This document shows, piece by piece, positions 1 to 8,907 of a stretch of 64,000 bases of DNA. The DNA is from Rhizomonospora bruguierae (GTDB lineage Bacteria; Actinomycetota; Actinomycetes; Mycobacteriales; Micromonosporaceae), in contig NZ_BBQH01000013.1 of NCBI RefSeq assembly GCF_018397995.1, forward strand, positions 45,141-109,140, in the 5' to 3' direction. The position numbers and the translations under genes were made by a program. The notes under the pieces are model-generated. The model did no database searches. It was not told the DNA's origin and saw only the letters and a program-made list of their open reading frames with translations. The first letter of the stretch is position 1. Each line of letters starts with the position of its first letter.

Positions 1-1
1 C

Positions 2-874
2 ATCTACGCCTGGGCGCGCAGCCGACCGGTCGCCGCCGGCATCCTCCTCGGCCTCGGTGGCGCCGCCAAACTGTGGCCCCTGTTCATCTTCTGGGGGCTT
101 CTCTGCCTCGGCCTGCGCGCCGGCCGCCACCGCGCCACCTGGTCCGCGATCGGCGCCGGTGCGGTCACCGTCCTCGCGGTGAACCTGCCCGTCATGGCGG
201 CCAACTACGCGAACTGGGGGCGCTTCCTCGAACTGAACCGCACCCGAGCCATCGACTGGGGCACCCTCTGGTACATCGGCCGTTACGTGGACGGCCTGTG
301 GAACAGCGGCACACCCGGCGACCGCGGTCCCTTCCAGTGGCTCAGCGATCATGTGGACCCCGGCCTGAACTGGCTCACCTACGGCCTGTTCGGGCTCGGC
401 GCCCTCGCCGTGGGGTTCCTCGCCCTCCGCGCCCGCCGCCGCCCCCGCCTGGCCCAGGTGGCCTTCCTGCTCGTGGCGATCTTCCTGCTCACGTCGAAGG
501 TCTGGTCGCAGCAGTTCACCCTCTGGCTGCTCCCCCTGATCGTGCTCGCCCGGCCGCGCTGGGGCGCGTTCCTCGCCTGGCAGGCCGCCGAGGTGCTGTA
601 CTTCTTCGCCTTCTACGGCGAACTGCTCGGCGCCTCCGGCAACCAGGTGTTCCCGGAGGGCGTGTTCGTGGTGGCCGCGTCGCTGCGCTGGATCACCGTC
701 GCCGTCCTGTGCGGGTACGTCGTGCGGGACATGCTCCGGCCCGAGAACGACCCGGTCCGCGGGACCTACACCGACGACCCGGACGGCGGCGTGCTGGACG
801 GGGCGCCCGACGCCGACTGGTTGGAGCGGTTCCGCGGCGGCGAACGGCGGGTGCCGGTACAAGCCGTGGCCTGA
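2..874 (+). CDS. GT87-like polytopic membrane protein (5' end outside window)
   Basis: The reading frame is already open at base 2, so the N-terminus lies upstream of the window. The visible 290 codons form a multispanning membrane protein: hydrophobic helices around residues 12-35, 50-65, 125-145, 155-185 and 215-240 of the fragment alternate with short Arg-rich loops, and a charged cytoplasmic-looking tail follows. The segment GAAKLWPLFIF is typical of DUF2029/GT87 polyprenyl-phosphate-sugar-dependent mannosyltransferase-like proteins, and such a gene commonly lies upstream of rpsF in actinobacteria (family knowledge). It converges on the minus-strand gene at 966. The catalytic aspartate expected near the N-terminus cannot be seen, so donor and acceptor are unknown. 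Confidence 0.8.
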   Translation: MYAWARSRPVAAGILLGLGGAAKLWPLFIFWGLLCLGLRAGRHRATWSAIGAGAVTVLAVNLPVMAANYANWGRFLELNRTRAIDWGTLWYIGRYVDGLWNSGTPGDRGPFQWLSDHVDPGLNWLTYGLFGLGALAVGFLALRARRRPRLAQVAFLLVAIFLLTSKVWSQQFTLWLLPLIVLARPRWGAFLAWQAAEVLYFFAFYGELLGASGNQVFPEGVFVVAASLRWITVAVLCGYVVRDMLRPENDPVRGTYTDDPDGGVLDGAPDADWLERFRGGERRVPVQAVA

Positions 875-965
875 TGCCGCTCCGGCTACCGAACGGCCGC
901 GTTCTCCGGCGCGACCGCCAGAATCAGCCCTCGGCGCTCCCGCAGGCCACCTCACCGCCTCCCGG

Positions 966-2933
966 TCAGAGGTGGAAGATCACCGCGTCGGCGGTCTCCT
1001 CCCGCTCGATGCCCAGGCCGTACACGGGTGCGCCCAGGGCGACCTGCCACGGCGTGCCGGTCGCCTCCTCGCGCAGCACGATGACGGTCTTGACGCCCTG
1101 CTTGCGCAACTCGTCGACGCTCACCGGGTCCGGGAACGTCTCGGCCGACTTGCGGATCTGCTCCTGGAGCGCCGGCTGGAAGCCGCTGCCCCCGTTGACC
1201 ACCTGCTGGAACCCGGTGACCGACCAGAGCATCACGTGCATGTCGTCGCGCTCGTTGCTGGGCAGAACCAGGATCGGGCCCGCGGCCGTGCGCATCACCG
1301 AGGGCTGCGCCGGCACCAGCGGGTGGGGCGTGGTGTTCAGGCCCTCCACGAGCACCAGCGCCAGCGGTACCAGGGTGGCCAGCCGCAGCAGCGGCCCGGG
1401 GCGCGCCGGTACCCGGTCGGCGCTGTACTCCACGGCCCGGTTGACGAACGCGCTCACCGCGCCGGCCGCGAGGATGCCGAGCAGCAGCGTGGTCCACACC
1501 ATGAGCCGGCCCGAGGTGCGCAGGCCGTTCCAGCCGGGCAGGTTCTCGAACAGCACGAGGTAACCGACCCTGCCGCCGAAGAACCAGGTGCCCATCGCGA
1601 GCACCATCGTGACCAGCACGGCGGCGAACAGCAGCAGGCGGTGGCGCAGCTTCCAGACCGAGACGAACAGGCCGGCCAGCGCCAGCCCGTACAGCACGAA
1701 GCCGGGGAGCAGGGTCATCTCCGGGTGCCAGGGCAGCGCGTCCCGGGCGTGGGCGTGCAGCCCGCCCCAGATCCGCGACTCGGGCGGTGCCGTGAACAGG
1801 CCGGCCAGCGGCGCCGAGTACGCCTTCAGGTCGTCGATGCTGCGCTCGGCGTTCGGATGCGCCTGGGCCACCCGGAAGTACGGGATCGCCAGCAGGCCGC
1901 CGACCGCCGCGAAGAGCAGCCCCCCGGCCAGGTTCGCGCCCACCAGGGCCCACCCGAACGGGTGCCGGACGGGCCGGACCAGCCAGCGCCGCACGAACCA
2001 GGTGATCACCGCGACCACGCCGATGCCGGCCAGCGCGTACGCGAACGGCAGGCCGATGCCGAAGCCGAGGGTGAGCTGCCAGGTCGCGACCAGCCAGCCG
2101 GCCAGCACCCACCACGCGTTGCGCCGCTGCGGCCGGTACCCGTGGCGCAGTGAGTAGCCGTGCCCCCGGGCGAGCATGGCCAGGGCCAGCGCGATGCCAC
2201 CGGTCGAGATCACGTGCAGGTGGCCGGCCTGGGCCAGCCGCCACGGCGCGTACGCGAAGGCGGCACCGGCGACCGCCGCGCCCGTGCGGTTCGCGCCGAG
2301 CTGCCGGACCAGCGCGTACGCCCCGAAGAAGGCCAGCGCGTGCAGCAGCACGTACATGATGTTGTAGCGGACGATCGCGGCGGTGAAGCCACTGCCGATC
2401 ATGCCGGCCGGTGCGTACCCGAGCAGCGTGTCGGAGAAGGCGAACGTGTACCGCTCCGGGAAGAACGTGTTCGAGTGCCACAGCTGGGCCGGGTCGGTGG
2501 TCAGGATGTGCCCGGACCAGGCCATCTGCCATGCCTGGAGGGTCGGGTCCCAGGTGTCCTGCGGGATCTTGTAGGCCGGGAACTCGAGCGTCGGCCAGGT
2601 CATCAGGGCGGCGAGGACCAGCGAGCCGAGGGCGGCGAGGGTCCACTCGTGCACCAGGAACCGACCGACCGCGCGGGCGGCGCGCCGGAACCGGCCGGGG
2701 ACCGTGACCGGCGCCGGGCCGAACGCGGCCCACGGATCATCCGGCTTCTCCGCGGCGCCGTCTGCCCCGCCGGCGGCGTCCGCCTCGACCGCGGTGGCGG
2801 TGGCAGTGGTGGCGGTGGCGGTGGCCTCCTCGGCGGGCCGCTCGCGCTGCGCGGGTGCCGGCGCCGCGTCCCCCAGCGGGGTTTCCGCCGGCGCGGCGTC
2901 CTCCGGCGCAGCCGGTGGCTGGTCCGTTGTCAT
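966..2933 (-). CDS. Large polytopic membrane protein, GT-C/YfhO-like
   Basis: A 655-residue protein starting at the ATG at 2933, 8 nt downstream of the endonuclease IV stop, so the two are probably cotranscribed. The first ~95 residues are Ala/Pro/Thr-rich and low in complexity. About 11-12 hydrophobic helices follow (first at LAALGSLVLAALMTW), then a soluble C-terminal domain of ~130 residues ending at IFHL. The long loop after the first helix (FPAYKIPQDTWDPTLQAWQ) carries acidic residues as in GT-C glycosyltransferases. The fold assignment comes from topology and composition, not from a diagnostic motif; the substrate is unknown, though cell-envelope glycan or lipid-linked sugar transfer is plausible. 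The frame stays open further upstream, but only inside the neighbouring nfo gene. Confidence 0.8.
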   Translation of the reverse strand: MTTDQPPAAPEDAAPAETPLGDAAPAPAQRERPAEEATATATTATATAVEADAAGGADGAAEKPDDPWAAFGPAPVTVPGRFRRAARAVGRFLVHEWTLAALGSLVLAALMTWPTLEFPAYKIPQDTWDPTLQAWQMAWSGHILTTDPAQLWHSNTFFPERYTFAFSDTLLGYAPAGMIGSGFTAAIVRYNIMYVLLHALAFFGAYALVRQLGANRTGAAVAGAAFAYAPWRLAQAGHLHVISTGGIALALAMLARGHGYSLRHGYRPQRRNAWWVLAGWLVATWQLTLGFGIGLPFAYALAGIGVVAVITWFVRRWLVRPVRHPFGWALVGANLAGGLLFAAVGGLLAIPYFRVAQAHPNAERSIDDLKAYSAPLAGLFTAPPESRIWGGLHAHARDALPWHPEMTLLPGFVLYGLALAGLFVSVWKLRHRLLLFAAVLVTMVLAMGTWFFGGRVGYLVLFENLPGWNGLRTSGRLMVWTTLLLGILAAGAVSAFVNRAVEYSADRVPARPGPLLRLATLVPLALVLVEGLNTTPHPLVPAQPSVMRTAAGPILVLPSNERDDMHVMLWSVTGFQQVVNGGSGFQPALQEQIRKSAETFPDPVSVDELRKQGVKTVIVLREEATGTPWQVALGAPVYGLGIEREETADAVIFHL

Positions 2934-2941
2934 CGCCGCCC

Positions 2942-3718
2942 CTACCGGCTCAGGCGGTCGCGCAGGAACGAGATGTCCGCGCCCTGGCCCTCGGCGCCGC
3001 CCGGCGTCTCCACCACCACCGGGGCGCCGGCCGCGCGCACGACCGCCACGATCAGTTCCGGGTCGATCTGGCCGCGGCCGAGATTGTCGTGCCGGTCGCG
3101 GCCGGAGTCGAACGGGTCCCTGGAGTCGTTGGCGTGGATCAGGTCGATCCGGCCGGTGACGGCCTTGACCCGGTCCACCAGGCCCAGCAGCTCCTCCCCG
3201 CCGGCGTGCGCGTGGCAGGTGTCCAGGCAGAAGCCGACCTCGTCGTACTCGCCGACCGCGTCCCACAGGCGGGCCAGCGCGTCGAGGCGGCGGGCGCAGG
3301 CGTTGTCACCGCCGGCGGTGTTCTCGATCAGTACCGGGAGCGGGAACCCGCCGGACTCGGCCGCGTACGCGAAGGTCTTGCGCCAGTTGTCGAAGCCCTT
3401 GGCCAACTCGCCGCCGCCGACGTGGCCGCCGTGCACGATCAGCCCCTTCGCCCCGACCGCGGCGGCGGCCTTGGCGTGGCTGAGCAGCAGCTTGCGGCTG
3501 GGGATGCGGATGCGGTTGTTCAGCGTCGCCACATTGATCACGTACGGCGCGTGCACGTACACGTCGACCTGGCCGCCGGCCAACGCCCCGGCGTCCGACC
3601 GGGGCTTCGGCGCCGTCCAGCCCTGCGGGTCCGCCAGGAAGAACTGGACCAGGTCGGCGCCGCGCGCGGCGGCCTCGTCGAGCGGTGCGGCGGGATCGAC
3701 GTGCGCTCCGATTCGCAT
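2942..3718 (-). CDS. nfo: Deoxyribonuclease IV (AP endonuclease, TIM-barrel family 2)
   Basis: A 258-residue protein that cleaves 5' of abasic sites in base-excision repair with a trinuclear Zn centre. It begins MRIGAHVD and carries the family landmarks in order: LIVHGGHVG, VLIENTAGG, GFCLDTCHAHAGG, and IHANDSRDPFDSGRDRH followed by LGRG, which supply the His, Glu and Asp metal ligands. Length is near the usual 260-285. ATG 3718 was chosen because the family's beta-1 strand begins there; the longer open frame to 3895 would add a non-homologous leader. It is the first gene of a two-gene minus-strand unit with the membrane protein at 966-2933, a pairing with no obvious functional logic. Confidence 0.93.
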   Translation of the reverse strand: MRIGAHVDPAAPLDEAAARGADLVQFFLADPQGWTAPKPRSDAGALAGGQVDVYVHAPYVINVATLNNRIRIPSRKLLLSHAKAAAAVGAKGLIVHGGHVGGGELAKGFDNWRKTFAYAAESGGFPLPVLIENTAGGDNACARRLDALARLWDAVGEYDEVGFCLDTCHAHAGGEELLGLVDRVKAVTGRIDLIHANDSRDPFDSGRDRHDNLGRGQIDPELIVAVVRAAGAPVVVETPGGAEGQGADISFLRDRLSR

Positions 3719-3893
3719 GCCCGCCACCCTACGACCCTCCACCGACATGGACGGCCCGCGGTGACCGCCACCGGAAATGATGCCCGGTGAGGGCGTCACC
3801 GCACTCGCCGGGCGGTCGTTGATCCGGGTGATTGCGGGCGGTGGCGCGTCGCTGCGGCGTGCCCCCCATCGGATGACCTGGGGGAGCAAGGGC

Positions 3894-4757
3894 ATGGGTC
3901 AGGGGTATCGACAGCGCGTGGCGGCGGCGGCCTCGGCGGTCGCGCTGGCGGGCGTGCCGCTGCTCCTGTCGACCGCCGCGCCCGCGTACGCGGACTCGGA
4001 CAGCGCCCAGGAGTCGGACAGCGGCAGTGAGGTCGTGTTCGACGGCGGCGGGCTCGGCCTGTTGTCCTGCGGGTCGCGGCCGAGCGTCAGCGACCTGACC
4101 GTGCCGGCGGAATCCACGGTGCGCTTCGTCAACCGGCTCAACCAGGGCGCCACGCTGCGGCTGGACGGCCGGGACGCGGCCCGGGTGCCGCGCGGCGGGG
4201 TCCGGCCGGTGCTGTTCCACCGGGGGCCGGTGCGGGTGGAGATGGTGCCGGACTGCCTGGCGAACGTCGGCTCGAAGTACGGCGCCACGATCGTCGAGGT
4301 GGAAAGGGTGGATCGGGCGACGCCCGGGACGACGGGCGCACCCACCGGCGCCGCACCGTCGTCCGGCGCGGGTACCGGATCGAGCGCGCCGTCACCCGCC
4401 GGCTCGTCGCCCGGCGGCGTACCGGGGCGCCGCACTCCGGGCGCGGCCCGTACCTCGCACGGCGCGGGCGACGGCACGGGGGTCAACCCCGACGGCACCC
4501 CCTCGGCCCCGCCGTCCCCCGCCGCCGTTGCCGCCCCGGGCGACGGTGGCAGCCCCGCCGCGGGCGGCGCTACCGTGGACGAAAACGCACCTCAGGGTGG
4601 GTGGGCGGCCGAGCCGGTCGCGGCCGGCGAGCCGGTCGGGGACACCGGGCCGGTGGGCCTGCTGGCGCTGATCGCCACCGTCTGTGTCGTGGGCGTGTCC
4701 ATCGGAACAATTCGGGCTATCATTACCAAGCGTGCAACCCGCCCTAGCTGGGCGTAG
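3894..4757 (+). CDS. Secreted, C-terminally membrane-anchored protein with Pro/Gly/Ser linker
   Basis: A 287-residue exported protein. ATG 3894 is preceded by a purine run (GGGGGAG) about 8 nt upstream and gives a clean signal peptide: basic MGQGYRQR, hydrophobic core, and a cleavage site near APAYA-DSD. A compact globular part of ~100 residues follows with two cysteines (LLSCGSRP and PDCLANVG) and a beta-rich pattern (STVRFVNRLNQGATLRLDG) suggesting a cupredoxin-like or Ig-like sandwich. Then come ~110 residues of Gly/Ala/Pro/Ser-rich linker, a single hydrophobic helix (LLALIATVCVVGVSIGT) and a basic tail. This is an exterior domain on a flexible stalk. No copper-ligand set is evident, so the function is unknown. 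Confidence 0.8.
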   Translation: MGQGYRQRVAAAASAVALAGVPLLLSTAAPAYADSDSAQESDSGSEVVFDGGGLGLLSCGSRPSVSDLTVPAESTVRFVNRLNQGATLRLDGRDAARVPRGGVRPVLFHRGPVRVEMVPDCLANVGSKYGATIVEVERVDRATPGTTGAPTGAAPSSGAGTGSSAPSPAGSSPGGVPGRRTPGAARTSHGAGDGTGVNPDGTPSAPPSPAAVAAPGDGGSPAAGGATVDENAPQGGWAAEPVAAGEPVGDTGPVGLLALIATVCVVGVSIGTIRAIITKRATRPSWA

Positions 4758-4776
4758 CGGTACAATTCAACAGGCT

Positions 4777-4868
4777 CCGCGGGGCGTCTCTTGTCCAACC
4801 TCGTCGGTGTGGTCGTTCCTCCCCAGGTCCCACCCAAAGAAGACGGACGAGAGCGCCCCGCGGCTTTT
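4777..4868 (+). terminator. Very long-stem hairpin with T-run between the anchored protein and rpsF
   Basis: Left arm 4777-4796 and right arm 4845-4863 pair over 19 bp, with one bulged U (4787) and one G-U pair; a 48-nt loop separates them and CTTTT follows at 4864-4868. This is a stable intrinsic-terminator-like element 20 nt after the upstream stop codon. It could end that gene's transcript or act as an attenuator in a long rpsF leader. Confidence 0.65.
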
Positions 4869-5047
4869 CGTCGCCGAGGGCCGCCTCCGTCGCGAGGGGC
4901 CCTTCGGCGCGTCCGGGTCACCCGAGTATTCTGGTCGGGTTCGTCTGCCGCGCCGCCGGATCCGCCGGTCGGCCGGCCGCGAACAGACGCACGACCTCCT
5001 GCCACGGACGGACCGTGGCCGCCAAGACCAGAGGAGGTGAGTAAGTC
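4869..5047 (+). promoter_or_regulatory. rpsF leader region
   Basis: This G/C-rich, non-coding 179 nt upstream of rpsF contains a possible -10 hexamer TATTCT (4927-4932) with no convincing -35, a 6-bp CGTCTG/CAGACG pairing, and a strong ribosome-binding site, GAGGAGG, just before the TTG start. S6 leaders in many bacteria bind the S6:S18 pair for feedback control (established knowledge). I cannot show the specific S6:S18 fold here by eye. Confidence 0.4.
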
Positions 5048-5338
5048 TTGCGTCACTACGAAATCATGGTCATCCTCGACGCCAGCCTCGAGGAGCGCAC
5101 CGTCGCCCCGTCTCTCGACACGTACCTCAACGTGATCCGGACCGCGGGTGGCTCGGTGGAGAAGCTCGACGTCTGGGGCCGCCGGCGCCTGTCGTACGAG
5201 ATCGACAAGAAGGCCGAGGGCATCTACGCCGTCATCGACCTGCAGGCGACGCCTGCGGCGGTGGCGGAGCTGGATAGGCAGCTGCGGCTCAACGAGTCGG
5301 TGCTGCGCACCAAGGTCATCCGGCCGGAGATGCGCTGA
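5048..5338 (+). CDS. rpsF: 30S ribosomal protein S6
   Basis: A 96-residue protein beginning [16 protein letters not shown], the canonical S6 N-terminus, with the conserved [10 protein letters not shown] and the C-terminal [13 protein letters not shown]. It binds 16S rRNA with S18 in the platform of the small subunit. The start is a TTG at 5048: a strong GGAGGTGA lies 8 nt upstream and there is no in-frame ATG before MVILD. It heads the rpsF-ssb-rpsR-rplI unit, spaced 107 nt from ssb. Length and sequence are normal for actinobacteria. Confidence 0.97.
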   Translation: MRHYEIMVILDASLEERTVAPSLDTYLNVIRTAGGSVEKLDVWGRRRLSYEIDKKAEGIYAVIDLQATPAAVAELDRQLRLNESVLRTKVIRPEMR

Positions 5339-5445
5339 CGCATCGCCGGTCCGTCCGCCCGAGGCTCATCGCGCGACCGCCAGTCCTGTCGCAGGGCTGT
5401 GGCAGCCTGTCGGCAACAGACGATGAGCGCCCGAGGAGTTAGGTC

Positions 5446-5961
5446 ATGGCAGGAGACACCACACTCACCGTCATCGGCAACCTGACCGATGACCCCGAGC
5501 TGCGCTTCACCCCGTCGGGCGCCGCGGTCGCCAAGTTCCGGGTCGCCTCGACGCCCCGGTTCATGGACCGCCAGTCCGGCGAGTGGAAGGACGGCGAGCC
5601 GCTGTTCCTCTCCTGCACCGTGTGGCGGCAGGCGGCGGAGAACGTCGCCGAGTCGCTCCAGCGGGGCTCGCGCGTGATCGTCACGGGGCGGCTGCGCCAG
5701 CGGTCGTACGAGACGCGTGAGGGCGAGAAGCGCACGGTCATCGAGCTGGAGGTCGACGAGATCGGCCCGTCGCTGCGGTACGCCACGGCGAAGGTGCAGA
5801 AGATGTCGCGCTCCGGCGGCGGTGGCGGCGGCTTCGGCGCCTCCGGTGGCAACTCCGGCGGGAGCAACTTCGACGACCCCTGGGCGACCGCCTCACCGGC
5901 GCCGTCCGGCGGGAACTCGGGCGGCGGTGGCGGCAACTTCGACGACGAGCCCCCGTTCTGA
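5446..5961 (+). CDS. ssb: Single-stranded DNA-binding protein
   Basis: A 171-residue SSB. The N-terminal OB fold (residues 1-110) contains [17 protein letters not shown], the aromatic DNA-contact segment [18 protein letters not shown] and [16 protein letters not shown] Gly/Ser/Asn-rich disordered linker (about 120-160) and the acidic tip FDDEPPF follow; in the family this tip recruits replication and repair partners. The ATG follows GAGGAGTTAGGTC. It sits between rpsF and rpsR, the conserved bacterial order. The length is typical. Confidence 0.97.
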   Translation: MAGDTTLTVIGNLTDDPELRFTPSGAAVAKFRVASTPRFMDRQSGEWKDGEPLFLSCTVWRQAAENVAESLQRGSRVIVTGRLRQRSYETREGEKRTVIELEVDEIGPSLRYATAKVQKMSRSGGGGGGFGASGGNSGGSNFDDPWATASPAPSGGNSGGGGGNFDDEPPF

Positions 5962-5984
5962 GCTGAGTAGACGGAGTAACAGAC

Positions 5985-6224
5985 ATGGCCAAGGCAGCCG
6001 CGCTGCGCAAGCCGAAGAAGAAGGTGAATCCGCTCGACAAGGAGGGGATCACCTACATCGATTACAAGGACACCGCGCTGCTGCGCAAGTTCATCTCCGA
6101 CCGCGGCAAGATCCGCGCTCGGCGGGTGACCGGGGTCACCTCCCAGCAGCAGCGCCAGATCGCCCGTGCGGTCAAGAACGCCCGCGAGATGGCGCTCCTG
6201 CCGTACACGACGACGGCCCGCTGA
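5985..6224 (+). CDS. rpsR: 30S ribosomal protein S18
   Basis: A 79-residue S18 with the characteristic [19 protein letters not shown] and [21 protein letters not shown], partner of S6 on 16S rRNA. The N-terminal Cys pair of the zinc-binding S18 form is absent ([13 protein letters not shown]), so this is the zinc-independent type. Actinobacteria often carry both forms and switch by zinc status through Zur (family knowledge); a C-plus copy may exist elsewhere. It starts 23 nt after ssb. Confidence 0.96.
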   Translation: MAKAAALRKPKKKVNPLDKEGITYIDYKDTALLRKFISDRGKIRARRVTGVTSQQQRQIARAVKNAREMALLPYTTTAR

Positions 6225-6238
6225 GAGGGGGCACTTCC

Positions 6239-6688
6239 GTGAAGATCATTCTGACCCAGGAGGTGTCCGGCCTCGGCTCGCCCGGCGACATCGTCGAGGT
6301 CAAGGACGGGTACGGCCGCAACTACCTGCTGCCGCAGGGCTTCGCCATCCGGTGGACCAAGGGCGGCGAGAAGCAGGTGTCGGTCATCCAGCGGGCCCGC
6401 GCGGCCCGGGAGATCCGCGACCTGGGCCACGCCAACGAGGTCAAGGGCCGGCTCGAGGGCCTCAAGGTCACCCTGTCGGCGCGCGCCGGCACGGCCGGTC
6501 GGCTGTTCGGCTCGATCACCCCGGCCGAGGTCGCCGAGGCGGTCCGCGCCGCCGGCGGTCCGGCGCTGGACCGGCGCCGGCTCGAACTGCCGACGCAGAT
6601 CAAGTCGGTCGGCTCGTACCAGGTGTCCGTGAAGCTGCACCCGGAGGTCACGGCGAAGTTCAGCGTCACGGTGAACCGCGCCAACTGA
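6239..6688 (+). CDS. rplI: 50S ribosomal protein L9
   Basis: A 149-residue L9 with N-terminal [13 protein letters not shown] and the signature [13 protein letters not shown], a connecting helix, and a C-terminal domain containing [15 protein letters not shown]. It binds 23S rRNA near the L1 stalk base and helps maintain frame. The start is GTG 6239 with GAGAGGGGG upstream; the alternative longer frame has no homology. It is the last gene of the ribosomal unit and is followed at once by a terminator. Confidence 0.96.
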   Translation: MKIILTQEVSGLGSPGDIVEVKDGYGRNYLLPQGFAIRWTKGGEKQVSVIQRARAAREIRDLGHANEVKGRLEGLKVTLSARAGTAGRLFGSITPAEVAEAVRAAGGPALDRRRLELPTQIKSVGSYQVSVKLHPEVTAKFSVTVNRAN

Positions 6689-6701
6689 CGGCCAGCACGT
6701 G

Positions 6702-6738
6702 AGCGGGGCGGCGGGCGATGAGCCCGGCGCCCCGCTTT
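6702..6738 (+). terminator. Intrinsic terminator after rplI
   Basis: The 15-bp arms 6702-6716 and 6722-6736 pair with a single mismatch around a 5-nt loop (GATGA), followed by TTT. It closes the rpsF-ssb-rpsR-rplI transcript 13 nt past the stop and lies just before the converging gene at 6751. Confidence 0.85.
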
Positions 6739-6750
6739 CGTCGCCCCGGC

Positions 6751-8745
6751 TCAGCTCAGCGACTGGCCGGTGATGGCGGAGAAGACCACGGTCGCGACGC
6801 CCGCGCCGACCGCGGCCGCCGCGAAGCCGACCCAGATCGGCCGCCAGGTCCGCCCGGCCCAGCGCAGCATCGCCGCCATCAACAGGCTGATCAGCAGCGA
6901 CCCGGCCGCCGTGGGCAGCGCGCCGCGCAGCGAACCCAGCGCGCTCCCCCGCTGGTCACCCGCGCCGCCCAGCATGATCCACATTGCCGCCAGGGCGAGC
7001 GGGACCGCGTACCAGGTGACCGTCCACAAAGCGGTCACCCAGTACCGCTGGTCGGCGGCCTCGTGGGTGCCTTCGCTCGACTCGTCCTCCCGCCCCCGGT
7101 CCGGCCACTGGCGCTCGCGCGGTGGGGCGTATCGATTGGCCGGCGAGCCGGCGCTGCCGCGGCTCCCCCCGGCGATGACCCCCGGCGGCGTGGAGCGTGG
7201 GACGACGGTGGGGTCCTGGCCGCCGGGGCCGGCCGCCGCCGAGCGTGCCGTCGTCACCACGGGACGGCCCCGGTAGTCGGTGGCCGCCGTATCGGCGTAC
7301 CGGGGAGTCGTGCCGCCGGAGTAGCCCGTTGACGGTGGTGCCGAGCGTGGTGCCGGTGTGCCGGTGACGTGGCTTCCCGCGCCGGTGCCGGCGGGCGGTG
7401 CCGAGCGTGGGCCCCCGACCGCGGGGACGCGGCTCTCTGCGCCGGCGGTGCCGGGCGCCGGGTCAGCGGCGCGAAGGTCGGCGGGGCGCCACCGGCGTTC
7501 CCGCCCCTCCCACGAACGCGGCTCCGGTTCGGTCTCCCGCCGGGACCGGTAGCCGTTGGCGACGCCGTCACGGGGTTCCAAGCCGTGCCAGGTGGACGTG
7601 CCAGGCGGCCCGGACCTGGGCGCCAAGCCCGACCACGAGGACCCGTCCGGTGGCCCGGAGCGAGGTTCCGAGCCCGCCCGGGACGGACCGACCGGCGGTG
7701 CGGATCGCGGCTCCAAGCCTGGCCAGGATCCGGCGGCCTGGGGTGCCGAGGGTGGCTCCAAGCCTGGCCAGGATCCGGCGGCCTGGGGTGCCGAGGGTGG
7801 CTCCAAGCCTGGCCAGGACCCGACGCCCGGGGGTGCCGAGGCAGGCCAGGCCGGCGCGCCGGGCGGTGCGGAGCGAGACTCTAGGCCGGACCGGTCGCCA
7901 CGGGCGCCGGGAGTGCCGCCCCGACCCCGCCGACCGCTCGTCCCGTCGGAGCGAGCGGCTCTGCTTGACCCGTCGCCGCCGCGAGTGGACCGGGAGGTCG
8001 TGCGCTCTCCGGTCGTCCAGGTGCCGAGGTCGGCGTTGTAGCGCGGCGAATCCTCGGCGCCGTGCCAGGAGGGATCATCCGGGCCCGGCAGCACCGGGTT
8101 CCCCCGACCCGGCCAGGTGTGCGGCCCGCTGACGGGCCGACCAACCGGCCCGCTCACCGGCCGACCAACCGGCCCGCTGACCGGCCGCGAGGTCGGCCCG
8201 CTGATGGGCCTATCGACCGGCCCGCTGACCGGTCGCCCGACGGGCCCGCTCACGGGCCGGGAGGAGTAGCCGCTGACGGGCCTGTCCGCGGGCCCGCTGA
8301 CCGGGCGGGCCGCCGGGCCGCTCACCGGCCAGGACGGCGACCCGCTGGCGGGCCTGGAATCCGCGCCGCTGACGGGCGGCGACGAGTAGCCGCTCGCCGG
8401 CCGGTCCACCGGCCCGCTGACCGGTCGCGAAGCCGGGCCGCTCGCCGGCTGCCCAGCCGCTCCGCTGACCGGCCAGGACGCCGGCCCGCTGACGGGCCGC
8501 GACGGATAGCCGCTCACCGGACGCGACCGGAGACCTTCGCCGGCCGGGTCGCGGGACGCTCCGCGCCAGCCGCTGCGCGCGTCGCTCGCCGGCTCGCTCG
8601 CCGGGCGGTCCGGCGGGACGACGCGGCCGCCGTATTGGGCGCCATAACGGGACGATTCACCGTGCCGGGCATCCGGCTCGGCGCCGGGGTCGGTCGGGTA
8701 GGCACCCCGAGCGCGGGCGCGCTCCTCCCAGTCGCCGTAGCTCAC
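6751..8745 (-). CDS. Low-complexity protein with 17 octapeptide and several 15-residue repeats, C-terminal membrane domain
   Basis: A 664-residue protein of unknown function. Residues ~75-210 are seventeen perfect-length octapeptides of the form RPVSGPxx. Residues ~285-395 hold imperfect 15-residue units such as [15 protein letters not shown], and further Pro/Ser/Gly/Arg-rich sequence follows. Only the last ~130 residues look folded: three hydrophobic helices ([54 protein letters not shown]). GTG 8745 was chosen because G/C at third positions collapses upstream of it; a leaderless start is possible, since TTGCGC-17nt-CACTCT lies directly upstream. It resembles actinobacterial membrane proteins with long disordered cytoplasmic arms, but I recognise no family for the repeats. 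Confidence 0.7.
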   Translation of the reverse strand: MSYGDWEERARARGAYPTDPGAEPDARHGESSRYGAQYGGRVVPPDRPASEPASDARSGWRGASRDPAGEGLRSRPVSGYPSRPVSGPASWPVSGAAGQPASGPASRPVSGPVDRPASGYSSPPVSGADSRPASGSPSWPVSGPAARPVSGPADRPVSGYSSRPVSGPVGRPVSGPVDRPISGPTSRPVSGPVGRPVSGPVGRPVSGPHTWPGRGNPVLPGPDDPSWHGAEDSPRYNADLGTWTTGERTTSRSTRGGDGSSRAARSDGTSGRRGRGGTPGARGDRSGLESRSAPPGAPAWPASAPPGVGSWPGLEPPSAPQAAGSWPGLEPPSAPQAAGSWPGLEPRSAPPVGPSRAGSEPRSGPPDGSSWSGLAPRSGPPGTSTWHGLEPRDGVANGYRSRRETEPEPRSWEGRERRWRPADLRAADPAPGTAGAESRVPAVGGPRSAPPAGTGAGSHVTGTPAPRSAPPSTGYSGGTTPRYADTAATDYRGRPVVTTARSAAAGPGGQDPTVVPRSTPPGVIAGGSRGSAGSPANRYAPPRERQWPDRGREDESSEGTHEAADQRYWVTALWTVTWYAVPLALAAMWIMLGGAGDQRGSALGSLRGALPTAAGSLLISLLMAAMLRWAGRTWRPIWVGFAAAAVGAGVATVVFSAITGQSLS
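7711..7845 (-). repeat. Three tandem 45-bp coding repeats
   Basis: Units 7711-7755 and 7756-7800 are identical over 45 bp; a third, 7801-7845, diverges. They encode the 15-residue motif [15 protein letters not shown]. More degenerate 15-residue units continue on both sides (about 7555-7890). Identity of the first two at nucleotide level points to recent duplication. Confidence 0.9.
8116..8523 (-). repeat. Seventeen tandem 24-bp coding repeats (octapeptide RPVSGPxx)
   Basis: Exactly 408 bp, or 17 x 24 bp, encoding RPVSG followed by three variable residues (PAS, PVD, PVG, YSS, ADS). The core P-V/A/I-S-G is kept in every copy while codons vary, so the peptide is under selection rather than freshly amplified. 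The array lies in the N-terminal third of the host protein. Confidence 0.92.
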
Positions 8746-8907
8746 CCCCGAAGAGTGGCCGTTTCGATATCCGAGCGCAACCCTCCGGACGGCCTTCATA
8801 GGTATGTGGCGATCCCCCCGGCGTGTCGCACGAAGGTTTTTGTCCTCCACATCGCGTAGATGCCGTTATCCCTGGTCAGCGGGGTGCGTCAGTGGTCTTC
8901 CCCATAG

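Noticed and set aside
73..1563. Long plus-strand open frame (496 codons) overlapping the first two genes
   Set aside because: Arg/Pro/Ala-rich translation typical of an antisense or shifted frame in high-GC DNA; the overlapped genes have strong membrane-protein character.
8101..8530. 24-bp repeats considered as a CRISPR array
   Set aside because: Repeats are contiguous with no unique spacers and keep a coding frame; they encode octapeptides.
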